Assembly (NCBI GenBank): GCA_022843405.1
Contig: JALHNQ010000008.1
Span: 10,587 to 74,586 of the forward strand
Direction: 5' to 3'
Length of the DNA: 64,000 nt
From: Methylocystis sp.
GTDB taxonomy: Bacteria > Pseudomonadota > Alphaproteobacteria > Rhizobiales > Beijerinckiaceae
Shown here one piece after another: positions 10,701 through 18,792 of this stretch. The translations under genes were made by a program, and so were the position numbers. How positions within the stretch are numbered: position 1 is the stretch's first letter; each line of letters begins with the position of its first letter. The notes beneath the pieces are model-generated. The model was not told the DNA's origin, made no database searches, and saw only the letters and a program-made list of their open reading frames with translations.

Positions 10701-13700
10701 CTAGCAGGCTGATTTGTCGCTGCTGGACATTTGCAAGCTGCTCGAGAAGCGGCTGATCGGGCGAAAGAAGCAGACGGACCGGCAGCGTATTGGTGAACAG
10801 CCCGATATGCGCGTCGACACCTTCAACGGCCTCAGAGCGGCCCGACATCGGCGATCCGAACACGACGTCATTGCGGCCAGTCATAGTTGCAAGGAACGCG
10901 CCCCACACGCCTTGCATCAGCGTGTTGAGAGTCAGGCCGCGACTGCGGCGCAGCGCTTCGAGTTCTTCGATGAGCCCAGGCCGAAGATCAAGCGACAGCT
11001 CATGAATGGCGCCGAAGTCCTTGGCGCTTTCGAACAGCAGCGTCGGCGCTGCGCCGTGCAGCGCCTCTCGCCAGGCGAGCCGCGCTAGCGCCGAATCGCG
11101 ACTCGCGAGGCGACGCACGACTGTCGGATAGTCTGGCGTGAGCGCCGGCAACGCATTTCCGGCATAGGCACCGAGCAGTTCTCGCAGCATGATGGTTGAC
11201 GACCAGCCATCGCCGATCAAATGATGCGAGCAGACGAGCAGCGCATGCCTGTCGACGGCAAGGCGCACGAGCGTCGCTTGCGCCATCATCTGCCCCTTCG
11301 CCTCGGCGCCGAGAAAATCGTGATCGAGCTCGGCGCGTTCGAGGCGATCGAGTTCGGCGACCTGCTCTATTGCGCCGCATGCGGCGAAGTTGCATTGCTT
11401 CCAGGGCCAGCGAGGAGCTTCGGATCGCTCATCGATCGCAGGCAGTATCTGCAATGGCGCGCCCTGTTGAACATCGAAGATCGCGGCCAGCTGAGGGTGA
11501 CGGCGGAGTAGCGTCTCCAGCGCGCCCCTCAGTTTCTCCACATCAAGGCGGCCTTCCAAATCAAAGCGCGAGATGGCGTTGTAGCGGCTCGCCTGCTTGC
11601 CGAGCCGCGCATGAAACAGCAGACCTTCCTGCAAGGGCAATGCAGGCAAAACGGCGGCGATCGGGCCATGGCGTTCCCGCAGCGCGTTGAACTCAGCGTC
11701 GCTGATGATTGCCGTTTCGAGAATTGCCGCAGGCGCCGTGTCGGAACGCGACTCGAGCGCCTTCGCCATGCGTGCGACGCTGCGGCATTCGAAAATGTCT
11801 CGCGGCCGCAATGAATAGCCGCGCCGACGCAGCGCCGCGCACAGCGCTATCGCGGAGATGCTGTCGCCGCCGAGAAAGAAGAAGTCGTCGTCGGCGCCGA
11901 TCTCGTCGACGCGCAAGATGCTGGCAATATTTTCAGCCAGCATCGTCTCTGCTCCAGGAAACGGCCGGCGGCCTTTCCATGACGCTGCTTCGGAAGGATC
12001 GGGCAAGGCTTTCCGATCGAGCTTGCCATTGGCGCTCAGCGGAAATTGTTCCAACGCGACGATCGCGACGGGCGTCATATAGGCGGGAAGACGTTTCGCC
12101 AGCGCCGCCCGCAGCGCTTCGCCGTCGAGTTCCTTGCCGGGCGTTGCGGGCGTGACATAGCCGATCAGTTGGCGCGAATCGGAGCCGAGCGCCGACGCAT
12201 CGCCGGAACCGAGCGTTCGCGCGACGACGGCCGCCTGGCCCACGCCGGGCTGATCCCGCAGCGCGCTTTCGATTTCGCCAAGCTCGATTCGCTGGCCGCG
12301 GATTTTGAGCTGATCGTCGCTTCGACCAAGATAATCGACGGCGCCATTGGGCAACCAGCGGGCGATATCGCCGGTGCGATACATGCGTTCGCCGTCGGCC
12401 TCGGGGTCTGCGACGAATCGGCTCGCGGTGAGCGAAGCGCGACGCCAATAACCTTGCGCAAGTTGCACGCCCGTCAGATAAAGATCGCCGGCGACGCCGA
12501 TCGGCGTCGGACGCAGGCGCGCGTCCAGGATGCGCAAGCCGGTGTTCCACAGGGGCCGGCCGATCGGCACGCCCGGCCCACGCGCCGATGCGAGCGCCTT
12601 TCCGAATGCAGGCTGATAAGTGACCTCGACCGTGGCTTCCGTCGGCCCGTAAACATTATGCAGCGGGGCGTGAAGCAGGTTTTCGAAAGCTTGCGCAAGC
12701 TCCTTCGACAGAGCCTCGCCAATGCAAAACACTGCGCGCAGGCTCGCGGCGTCGCGCGCGGCGTTTTCGGTCGTCCGAACGCCGGCGACAAAGGCAGCGA
12801 GCAGCGAGGGCACGAAGTTCAACGTCGTTACGCGATAATCGCGAATGACGTGCAGCAGGCCTTCCGGATCGCGGTCCACTTCTTCCGGAGCCATGACGAG
12901 CCGCGCGCCGCATGTCAAAGGCCAGAAAAACTCGCCGACCGAAACGTCGAAGCTGCAGGGGGTCTTCTGCAGGACCACGTCATCGGCCCTAAGCGAATAT
13001 TCGGCTTGAAGCCAGAGCAGGAGATTGACCGCCGCGCCGTGAGAGACCACGACTCCCTTCGGCTTCCCCGTCGAGCCGGACGTGTAGATGATATAGGCTG
13101 GATGCTCGGGCGTCGGCGCCGTCTTTGGCGCGAAGGAGTGATGTTCGACAACCGGCGCGAGATCGTCGAAGATCAGAACCGGTCCCATTTTCTCGAACCG
13201 TTTTCGCAGAGTCTCGCTGGTAATGATCAGTCGCGGCGCCGCGTCCTCAACCATATAGGCCAGTCGCTCGTCCGGATAATTGATGTCGAGAGGCAGATAG
13301 GCCGCGCCTGTCTCCAGCACCGCCAAGATTCCAAGGTTTAAGTGAACGGCGCGCGGCAACGCGACGGCGACATGATCCCCGGCATTCACTCCTGCGTCTG
13401 CAAGCATTTGCGCAAGTCGAGATGTGTTGCGCCGGACCTCGCGGTAGGTGAGCCGATAGTCCGCATCAACGAGCGCCATCGCGTCCGGCGTCTTGGCGGC
13501 CTGCGCGGCGAGCATGTCGCATAATGTCTGCCGCGGAACATCTTTCGCCGTGTCGTTCGCCGCCGCGATCAGCGTGCGCTCGTCTTCGGTCAGGAGCGGC
13601 GCCGCTCCGATGGCGATTTTTGGCTCTTCCGCAAGGCGCTCAACGAGACAGGTGAGCCTGTGCGCGTGACGCATCAGCTCTTCTTCGTAATAACGGTCGC

Positions 13701-14958
13701 AATTCGCGACGAGATCGATCGTCAGTCCGCCGTCATCGACATAAAGGTCGATTTCCATGTCTTCGACAGGCCCTGAGGCCAGCTGATGCGTCACGCCAGT
13801 GACGCCATCCAAATCGAGCCGATAGTCGAATATTTTGAGATTGAGCATAGGCCCGTAGAGCGATCGATCCGAGCCGACCAGGCCAAGATCCCGCCGCAGC
13901 TGCTCGGCTTCGTAACGTTGGCGCCGCCGCACCGCCTTCAGCTCCAAGGCAAGCGCCGCCGCCATTTGCGACAGCGACATCGAAGGTTCGACACTGAGCT
14001 GGACGGGCAGGACATTGACGACAGGGCCGACCGCGAAAAGCGCGATCGATCCCATGCGTCGCATGAAGGGCATGCCGACCGTCAATCGCGTCGCGCCGCT
14101 CATCCGATGCAGATAGGCGAAGACGGCCGCCATCGCCATGTCGACGCCGGAAACGCGAGACGAAGCGCCTTGCGTCGTAAAGGCAGCCATGACGCTTGGC
14201 GGAAGGAATATTCTACGCCGCAACGGCAGTGATACATCCGCCGCTTTCGAAGGCGTCGCGCTGTTCTGCGACAGCGCGATCGGCGCCGAAAGATTTCGGG
14301 CGTGGTCCAGCCAAAACAGCCGGTCTGCCTCCTGCGTCTGCGAGCCCTCGTAAGACTGATATTCTTCGACCACCTCGGCGAAGGAGGCGAAGGGCGAATC
14401 CCCGACAGGCTTTCGGCGTTTAAGCGCCGTGTAGACTTCGGCGATGCGACGCGCGATGGCGGTAAAGCTGAATCCATCGACCATCAGATGATGGTAGCGC
14501 TGATACCAGAACCAACGCGCGCCGCTCGATGTTTCGCCGACGCGAATCAGCGCGTGGCGATAAAGCGGCCGATCGCCGTCAAGCGGCAGGAACGCCGCGA
14601 GATCGGCGCGCATGTAAGCGAGCGCGGCGGCTTCCGGATCCGGTTCATTGCCGACGTCAACGACATCCGGTTCGAGCAAATCGGCGGCGTTACGGCGCAG
14701 CGGGAGAATTTGCGACAGTCGTCCCTCGTTCTCGACAAACCGTGCGTGAACCGTATCCGCCTCCGAGAGGCCGATGCGAATGGCCTGGCGCAGAAATTCG
14801 ACGTCGATCGCGCCGTTCAGCTCGACATATTGCGCGACGATGAACGCGTTTCGCGTCGCCGACAGCTGGTCGCCCATCCAGATGCCGGGCTGCGCCGCGA
14901 TGAGCGGAAGCTCAAGCTCGGTCGGCGAGGAAGGCCGCAAAGGCGGAGCAAGAAGCAC
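7756..14958 (-). CDS. entF: Two-module catecholate siderophore NRPS (EntF/DhbF type)
   Basis: A 2400-aa peptide synthetase with the order C (about 17-450), A (475-985), T (1000-1068), C (1100-1515), A (1545-2055), T (2068-2140), TE (2165-2395). Active motifs seen are HHLMVDG at 156, HHLIGDG at 1245, carrier serines 1033 (GGDSI) and 2104 (GGHSL), and thioesterase GYSLGG with Ser2237 and His2373. The second A domain has the ten-residue code DVWHFSLVDK, identical to serine-loading EntF. The first reads DVGNFIVVEK and is not assigned. E. coli EntF has one module and Bacillus DhbF two, so the layout is DhbF-like with EntF-like sequence. The start is taken at GTG 14958 (AAGG eight bases upstream); an in-frame TTG at 15054 would overlap the MbtH gene by 52 bases. 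No epimerase domain is visible. Confidence 0.95.
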   Translation of the reverse strand: MLLAPPLRPSSPTELELPLIAAQPGIWMGDQLSATRNAFIVAQYVELNGAIDVEFLRQAIRIGLSEADTVHARFVENEGRLSQILPLRRNAADLLEPDVVDVGNEPDPEAAALAYMRADLAAFLPLDGDRPLYRHALIRVGETSSGARWFWYQRYHHLMVDGFSFTAIARRIAEVYTALKRRKPVGDSPFASFAEVVEEYQSYEGSQTQEADRLFWLDHARNLSAPIALSQNSATPSKAADVSLPLRRRIFLPPSVMAAFTTQGASSRVSGVDMAMAAVFAYLHRMSGATRLTVGMPFMRRMGSIALFAVGPVVNVLPVQLSVEPSMSLSQMAAALALELKAVRRRQRYEAEQLRRDLGLVGSDRSLYGPMLNLKIFDYRLDLDGVTGVTHQLASGPVEDMEIDLYVDDGGLTIDLVANCDRYYEEELMRHAHRLTCLVERLAEEPKIAIGAAPLLTEDERTLIAAANDTAKDVPRQTLCDMLAAQAAKTPDAMALVDADYRLTYREVRRNTSRLAQMLADAGVNAGDHVAVALPRAVHLNLGILAVLETGAAYLPLDINYPDERLAYMVEDAAPRLIITSETLRKRFEKMGPVLIFDDLAPVVEHHSFAPKTAPTPEHPAYIIYTSGSTGKPKGVVVSHGAAVNLLLWLQAEYSLRADDVVLQKTPCSFDVSVGEFFWPLTCGARLVMAPEEVDRDPEGLLHVIRDYRVTTLNFVPSLLAAFVAGVRTTENAARDAASLRAVFCIGEALSKELAQAFENLLHAPLHNVYGPTEATVEVTYQPAFGKALASARGPGVPIGRPLWNTGLRILDARLRPTPIGVAGDLYLTGVQLAQGYWRRASLTASRFVADPEADGERMYRTGDIARWLPNGAVDYLGRSDDQLKIRGQRIELGEIESALRDQPGVGQAAVVARTLGSGDASALGSDSRQLIGYVTPATPGKELDGEALRAALAKRLPAYMTPVAIVALEQFPLSANGKLDRKALPDPSEAASWKGRRPFPGAETMLAENIASILRVDEIGADDDFFFLGGDSISAIALCAALRRRGYSLRPRDIFECRSVARMAKALESRSDTAPAAILETAIISDAEFNALRERHGPIAAVLPALPLQEGLLFHARLGKQASRYNAISRFDLEGRLDVEKLRGALETLLRRHPQLAAIFDVQQGAPLQILPAIDERSEAPRWPWKQCNFAACGAIEQVAELDRLERAELDHDFLGAEAKGQMMAQATLVRLAVDRHALLVCSHHLIGDGWSSTIMLRELLGAYAGNALPALTPDYPTVVRRLASRDSALARLAWREALHGAAPTLLFESAKDFGAIHELSLDLRPGLIEELEALRRSRGLTLNTLMQGVWGAFLATMTGRNDVVFGSPMSGRSEAVEGVDAHIGLFTNTLPVRLLLSPDQPLLEQLANVQQRQISLLEHDGIGLGEIQRQCGVSTLFDTLLVVENYPEDTRLFATDFGGLRCVGARNRGYTHYPLTLMVLPGRGGLELRLEYREGVSEPERIACRIARLLEQIVDRPDAPLSAMDLLLLEERDLFASVNDTKAAQHPSTLCELLEEQAQRTPDAIALVDADHALSFRDVRRQASALARKFAATGVTTGDIVAIALPRSVRLVIALIAAQEAGAAYLPLDVSYPEERLAYMVQDARPRLIVTTRELLERFEGLGALLIYDELFDDPNEEIAETATRPSPEDSAYVIYTSGSTGRPKGVTISHKAIVNRLRWMQHEYRLTAADVVLQKTPSSFDVSVWEFFWPLITGARLVVAPPEAHRDPRELLRLIQDRGVTVIHFVPSMLATFVAMAQSELGRGTDASSLRLVFCSGEALSKELARTYETLVQAPLHNLYGPTEAAVDVTYQQACGAGADEAAEAASVPIGRPVWNTALRVLDAWLRPTPIGAPGELYLSGVQLADGYLNRPSLTANRFVADPFADGERMYRTGDIVRWLANGTVEYLGRADDQIKIRGQRIELGEIESALLEQPGVAQAVVIARATSERVGGGADERQLIGYVVPSGELELDGEALRRALSRLLPGHMTPAAVICMSEFPLNASGKLDRKALPAPGQSLRRQGRKPLPGIETTLCEIFARVLGVDEVNADDDFFALGGHSLLAMQLAAALETEFGAPVSVGEVIVNSSVERLARALFDEQAGEERKAGFGEALQLRSGAGAPLICIHPASGFAWQFSVLTRYLEDDSPVIGLQSPRPHGVIAVCGSMDEVCAKHLETIRKIQPRGPYRLLGYSLGGVVAQAIAARLVAEGDAVEFLGLLDTYPPEIQDWSRPPTEDEEREIEKERALFMNASKDALDSALAKEKAEMFGHIMRNYEDSVRLLATARTALYPGAATLFVAKRTLPPGMDVQETWRPYVGQLHVVEVDCAHTDIVSPRSLQALGPILNDLLRDAEARR

Positions 14959-15002
14959 TGTTGTTCCCTTCGAAGGAAATGCCGTACGACGAAGATCGCC
15001 GA

Positions 15003-15227
15003 TCAGCGCGACTGAGAAGCGTCTCGAAGCGACTTCGGACGCATGTCGGTCCAATGTTCATCGACAAATTTGAGGCAGGCGCCGCGGTCGCTCGGACCGA
15101 ACAATTGTCGCCAGCCCGCGGGCTCCGGCGCGAATGTCGGCCAAAGACTGTGCTGCCCTTGGGAATTGACCAGAACGAGAAACGTAAGGCTCTCGTCGTC
15201 GAATGGATTTGGCTGAGCGTCATTCAT
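15003..15227 (-). CDS. MbtH-like NRPS accessory protein
   Basis: A 74-aa MbtH-family protein (E. coli YbdZ type). These small proteins bind adenylation domains of NRPSs and are needed for their folding or activity. The family core is recognisable: NPFDDE near the N-terminus, the SLWP motif, the PAGW motif and a C-terminal EHWTDMRP. It sits directly upstream of the NRPS gene, as expected, and its start overlaps the stop of the PepSY-esterase gene by eight bases, so the three genes are translationally linked. Confidence 0.95.
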   Translation of the reverse strand: MNDAQPNPFDDESLTFLVLVNSQGQHSLWPTFAPEPAGWRQLFGPSDRGACLKFVDEHWTDMRPKSLRDASQSR

Positions 15228-18192
15228 GAATCCACTCCATCGCGTTTGAATCCCTCAACGCCGAAAGGTCCGGCCGAGAGGCTGTCGCGCCAGCGGACGC
15301 CGCGCGACGATCGGCGAGCAGAACGGCTAGTCCGTCGAGCAATCCGCCGCGCCAGCAGAGCGGATCGTGACCGCCCGAGTAAACGCGGTAGCAGGCGTCG
15401 TGCCCAGCGTTGGTGAGCGCCCGATGGATGCGATCGCTCTCTGGCCGAATAATTTTTTCAAAGCTTCCGGCCTCGAGGAAAACGCGAATGCGAGATGTCG
15501 CGCGCTTGCTGTTCTCGATCATGGCGGCGAGAACGTCCGGCGCGCCGCCTCGAATATCGGGCGTCTGAGGCAATTCCCTTTGCGCCTGGGCGCTTCGCCA
15601 CCAGAACGAACCAGACTGCGCGAGCACGCAACCAAACCGCTCGGGCGCGCGCAGTCCGGTGAAAAGCGCCGCCAGTCCGCCGAGGCTCTGTCCCGCGATC
15701 ACGGTCTTGCGCGGATCGCCAGCGCATGGCGCGACGCGCGACGCTAGCGGCAACAACTCCTGCTGAAGCGCTTCGAGAAACGCTTCGTCACAGGCGAGTT
15801 CACGCGTTCGGGTCCTTTCGTCGAGCGAGTCGATGAGCACATAGACGCTCGGCGGCAGCAAAGCTGCCTGCGTGTCATGATCCAGGGCCGAAAAGACAGG
15901 CATGGCCTCGGCCCAATATTGCCCGTCGAGGAGCACGACGAGCGGAAGTTCTCGATCTTGGACGGCGCCGACTTGGTAGATCCACACGCGGCGGGCGTTG
16001 CGCAGCCGAGCGCTGTCCCATGAGATTTGTCGCAAGCGGCTTTGATCCGCGGCGATGCGGTTTTTCCGGTCGGCGTCTCGCCACGCCGCTTGGAACGGCG
16101 CCTGGGGAAGATGAGCCGCTGAAAACTTCTGTCCACGCAGTCCGACATGACAAACGCCTGGATTGAGCGGATCGGCCTGCGCGCGCACCAGCGCCGAACG
16201 CCACCAGTCCCTCATCGCGCCATCGCTGCCGCCGCCGCGGGGGCTCGGCGGAAGATGCTTGTCGTCGACAGGTATGAAGCTGTAGCTCCCGCGCCAGTCA
16301 GCTTCGACCTCGAACGACCAGCGCCAGACGTCCGATCCAACGATTCGCTCCAAAGAGACAGGAAGGCTGATATGATGATCCGTGACCGAGCAGATATCGA
16401 TATAGACGCGTTGCGTTGTCGATCTCGTCGCGTCGCCCTCAGGGTCGCGCCACAGGAATGAGACGCGCGCGCGATTTCCTCCTATCGCTGAAACGACTGG
16501 ACAGCCTTCGACGGCGACTCGACGCCACCAGCGATCGGATCCAACGTCTTCGCCGAAACGCGCCTTCAACAATTGCTCGCATGGCGCCGCGATCGCCCCG
16601 CCTCCCGCCATTGATCGACGAGACGCGGCCCAGACGCTGTCGGTCGGACCATGCGCCACGCGATGCGCAGCGGCCCTCGCCATCCAGACGAAGGACAAAG
16701 CGAAGCTAAGCGAGACGAAATCGACGCCGAGCGCCGCCATGCTCGCCGAGGCGTGCATCCCGAGCGCAGGGAAGGTCCAACCTGCCAGCGTCGTGAGGGG
16801 AATTGGCGCCGTCGCCAGCGCGGCGAGCCAGAGAAGCTCGACGCTCGCCGCGGCGGCGCCCCTGAGGAACGACCAGAGGACGCTCGCAACGAACGCCGAG
16901 TAATAAACGCCGTTGTGCCAAACATCGATGTTCGCGACGCGGCCGTCGAGCCACTTCGCCGCAACGATCGTCATGGAAATCGCGCATATTGCGCCGAGGC
17001 AGACGCCGACCGTGGCCGCGGACATCAGACGCGTCGATCGCTTCTGAACGACGGGCCCGCCATTTCGCCGCTCGGTTCGCCGGCGCGATTCGATCCAGAG
17101 CAAATTGCCGGAGTAAAAGAGGAAGGCGCCCGCAATGCCGAGAAGAAAGTAACAGATGCGCACCACATCGCCGCCGAAGCTGGCGAAATGCAGGGCAAAA
17201 AACGTCGCAACGAGGCCCGTCCACGTTCCAGCGCTGCCGGGAAAATAGTCCGTATTGGCGATCTCGCCGGTGACCGGGCTGACGACGGCGAATCCCTTGC
17301 CTCTCGTCATATAGCGCGTGTCATATCCCCAAATCTGAACCGATGCGCCACGAGACCCGGCGTTGCGGTAGCGCATCTCGACGGGGACGAAACTTGGCGA
17401 CGCCGCTTTCACCCGGTCCAGCAGCGCATTGACGGGCAGCATGGACGCAGGTCGCTCGTCCTTCTTGACCGCGTTGAAAGGATTGCTCGCGGTCATGACC
17501 GTCTTCAGACCGCCGTCATAGACCACATAGTCGAGCGCGTCGTACAGCTGGTCGTGCAGGCAGAAGACGACGGCGGTCAGCGCGATGACGATGTGGAACG
17601 GCAGGCTGACGACGCCAATCACATTATGCGCGTCAAGCCACATGCGCTTAAGGTTCGGACCGATGCGGAGCGCGAAGAGATCCTTCACGAGCGACGGCAG
17701 AACGATGATCAATCCAGAGACGAGCGCGACGGCATAGACGGCGCTCACGACGCCCATGACGGTTTCGCCGATGTCATTGGCGCCGGGAATGCCGGCTGTG
17801 CGATGAATATTGTCGACGAAGTCGGCGAGACTCGAGCGATTTGACTGCGCGAGGCGCAAGTCGCCCTGGGTGGAAAGATCCGCAGACCAGGCCGCCTTGT
17901 CGTCCTTGCCCTTGCGCCATGTGAGACGCGCCCAGATATCTTCCGTCTCCCCCAAGTGGAGCGTGAAATCCTTGGCTGCGTCAGGGCGCGCGGCAAGCGT
18001 GCGCGCGATCAACTCATCCGCCTGCGCGAGCGCGGTGAGACCGATGGGGGCCGGAGATGAAACCCATCGTGCGAGCGGCTCCGCGAACACGGTGATGGCG
18101 CCGGCGTAAAAGGCGATGAACAGAAACATCCCGGCGGTGATGCCGGTCCAGGTATGGACGGTCTTATAGAGTCGAACAACGTCGCTGCGCAT
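15220..18192 (-). CDS. PepSY-type membrane reductase fused to Fes-like siderophore esterase
   Basis: A single 990-aa frame. Residues 1-525 form a PepSY-TM protein: helix 13-36, a periplasmic PepSY-like loop to about 143, helices near 145-168, 188-212 and 343-367, then four more near 389-411, 426-446, 449-472 and 486-505. Histidines in HTWTG, IHRTAG, DAHNVIG, LPFHIV and ALHFASFG resemble heme ligands of siderophore reductases of the FoxB/PiuB type. Residues about 554-960 are an enterochelin esterase like E. coli Fes: SFLWRDPEG, TDHHISLP, DWRGSYSFIP, VVLLDGQYWAEAMP, GQSLGG (Ser836) and GGHDPLCWRGG (His942). No ribosome-binding site precedes internal Met528, which argues for a true fusion. The positive-inside pattern places the esterase in the cytoplasm. 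Expected role: reduce and hydrolyse the ferric siderophore. Confidence 0.9.
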   Translation of the reverse strand: MRSDVVRLYKTVHTWTGITAGMFLFIAFYAGAITVFAEPLARWVSSPAPIGLTALAQADELIARTLAARPDAAKDFTLHLGETEDIWARLTWRKGKDDKAAWSADLSTQGDLRLAQSNRSSLADFVDNIHRTAGIPGANDIGETVMGVVSAVYAVALVSGLIIVLPSLVKDLFALRIGPNLKRMWLDAHNVIGVVSLPFHIVIALTAVVFCLHDQLYDALDYVVYDGGLKTVMTASNPFNAVKKDERPASMLPVNALLDRVKAASPSFVPVEMRYRNAGSRGASVQIWGYDTRYMTRGKGFAVVSPVTGEIANTDYFPGSAGTWTGLVATFFALHFASFGGDVVRICYFLLGIAGAFLFYSGNLLWIESRRRTERRNGGPVVQKRSTRLMSAATVGVCLGAICAISMTIVAAKWLDGRVANIDVWHNGVYYSAFVASVLWSFLRGAAAASVELLWLAALATAPIPLTTLAGWTFPALGMHASASMAALGVDFVSLSFALSFVWMARAAAHRVAHGPTDSVWAASRRSMAGGGAIAAPCEQLLKARFGEDVGSDRWWRRVAVEGCPVVSAIGGNRARVSFLWRDPEGDATRSTTQRVYIDICSVTDHHISLPVSLERIVGSDVWRWSFEVEADWRGSYSFIPVDDKHLPPSPRGGGSDGAMRDWWRSALVRAQADPLNPGVCHVGLRGQKFSAAHLPQAPFQAAWRDADRKNRIAADQSRLRQISWDSARLRNARRVWIYQVGAVQDRELPLVVLLDGQYWAEAMPVFSALDHDTQAALLPPSVYVLIDSLDERTRTRELACDEAFLEALQQELLPLASRVAPCAGDPRKTVIAGQSLGGLAALFTGLRAPERFGCVLAQSGSFWWRSAQAQRELPQTPDIRGGAPDVLAAMIENSKRATSRIRVFLEAGSFEKIIRPESDRIHRALTNAGHDACYRVYSGGHDPLCWRGGLLDGLAVLLADRRAASAGATASRPDLSALRDSNAMEWIHE

Positions 18193-18207
18193 CGTGCGTT
18201 GTCCCGA

Positions 18208-18492
18208 TTAACGAAAGAAATATCGACAGGCGAATAGACCGGCATAGGCGATGAGATTTGCGCCGCCCAGCCAGAGCCAGGCGCGCACGCCGCTGAAAAA
18301 CAGGAAGCAAAGGCTCAGCGTCGTCAGCCAGATCGGCGCGATCAGCCACATCACGAGCTGAAATTTGTTTGGAGCGGCCAAACCTCCGGGAGCCAACCAG
18401 GCAAACAGCCCGGCAAGCGCGAGCGCGAGGGTGAAGCCGAGAATGACGCCGGCCGATGTCTTGCTGAACCAGTCGCGTCTGATCTGACTCAT
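18208..18492 (-). CDS. Small membrane protein of siderophore operon (DUF3649-like)
   Basis: A 94-aa protein with three probable helices (near 13-33, 40-60 and 65-90) and little polar sequence. TonB-receptor and PepSY gene clusters often carry two such small proteins, annotated DUF3649 and DUF3325. Position and hydrophobicity fit the DUF3649 member, but this family assignment is from memory of the layout, not from strong motifs. The ATG at 18492 overlaps the stop of the upstream gene as ATGA. It precedes the PepSY-esterase gene by 15 bases and may help that membrane protein assemble or work. Confidence 0.6.
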   Translation of the reverse strand: MSQIRRDWFSKTSAGVILGFTLALALAGLFAWLAPGGLAAPNKFQLVMWLIAPIWLTTLSLCFLFFSGVRAWLWLGGANLIAYAGLFACRYFFR

Positions 18493-18776
18493 GGCGCGTT
18501 TCCGATGATGGTTCGTAACGCCCCCAGGCACGGGAAGACGATCAAGAGAAGCATGGTCATGACAAGCGTCGCGAATATCGCCGTTGAGAGCTCAACCGCC
18601 CCGCTCCACAGCACAACGCCAATAAGCAGCAGCGCCGCGCCAGAGACGCGGCTCAGCCGCGCCGGCAAGCGCCGCGACAGCCACCGCTGGTTTGGCGCGC
18701 CGAGATAGAGGCTGGCGGCGCCCGAGGCGATCGCGACACAGGCCGCGAATTGAAAGGTTGCGGGCGAGAGGTTCAT
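18489..18776 (-). CDS. Small membrane protein of siderophore operon (DUF3325-like)
   Basis: A 95-aa protein with helices near 5-25, 42-62 and 65-88. The LYLGAPNQRWL and LPARLSRVSGAALLLIG segments resemble DUF3325 proteins that accompany PepSY-TM genes behind TonB receptors. The ATG at 18776 has AGGGAG six bases upstream, which is why it is preferred over open sequence further 5'. Function is unknown; a role as partner of the PepSY reductase is an inference from position. Confidence 0.65.
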   Translation of the reverse strand: MNLSPATFQFAACVAIASGAASLYLGAPNQRWLSRRLPARLSRVSGAALLLIGVVLWSGAVELSTAIFATLVMTMLLLIVFPCLGALRTIIGNAP

Positions 18777-18792
18777 CGTCCGCTCCCTGTTC

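Noticed and set aside
14959..15054. TTG at 15054 as the NRPS start
   Set aside because: It would overlap the MbtH gene by 52 bases and adds residues absent from EntF. The GTG at 14958 has a better ribosome-binding site.
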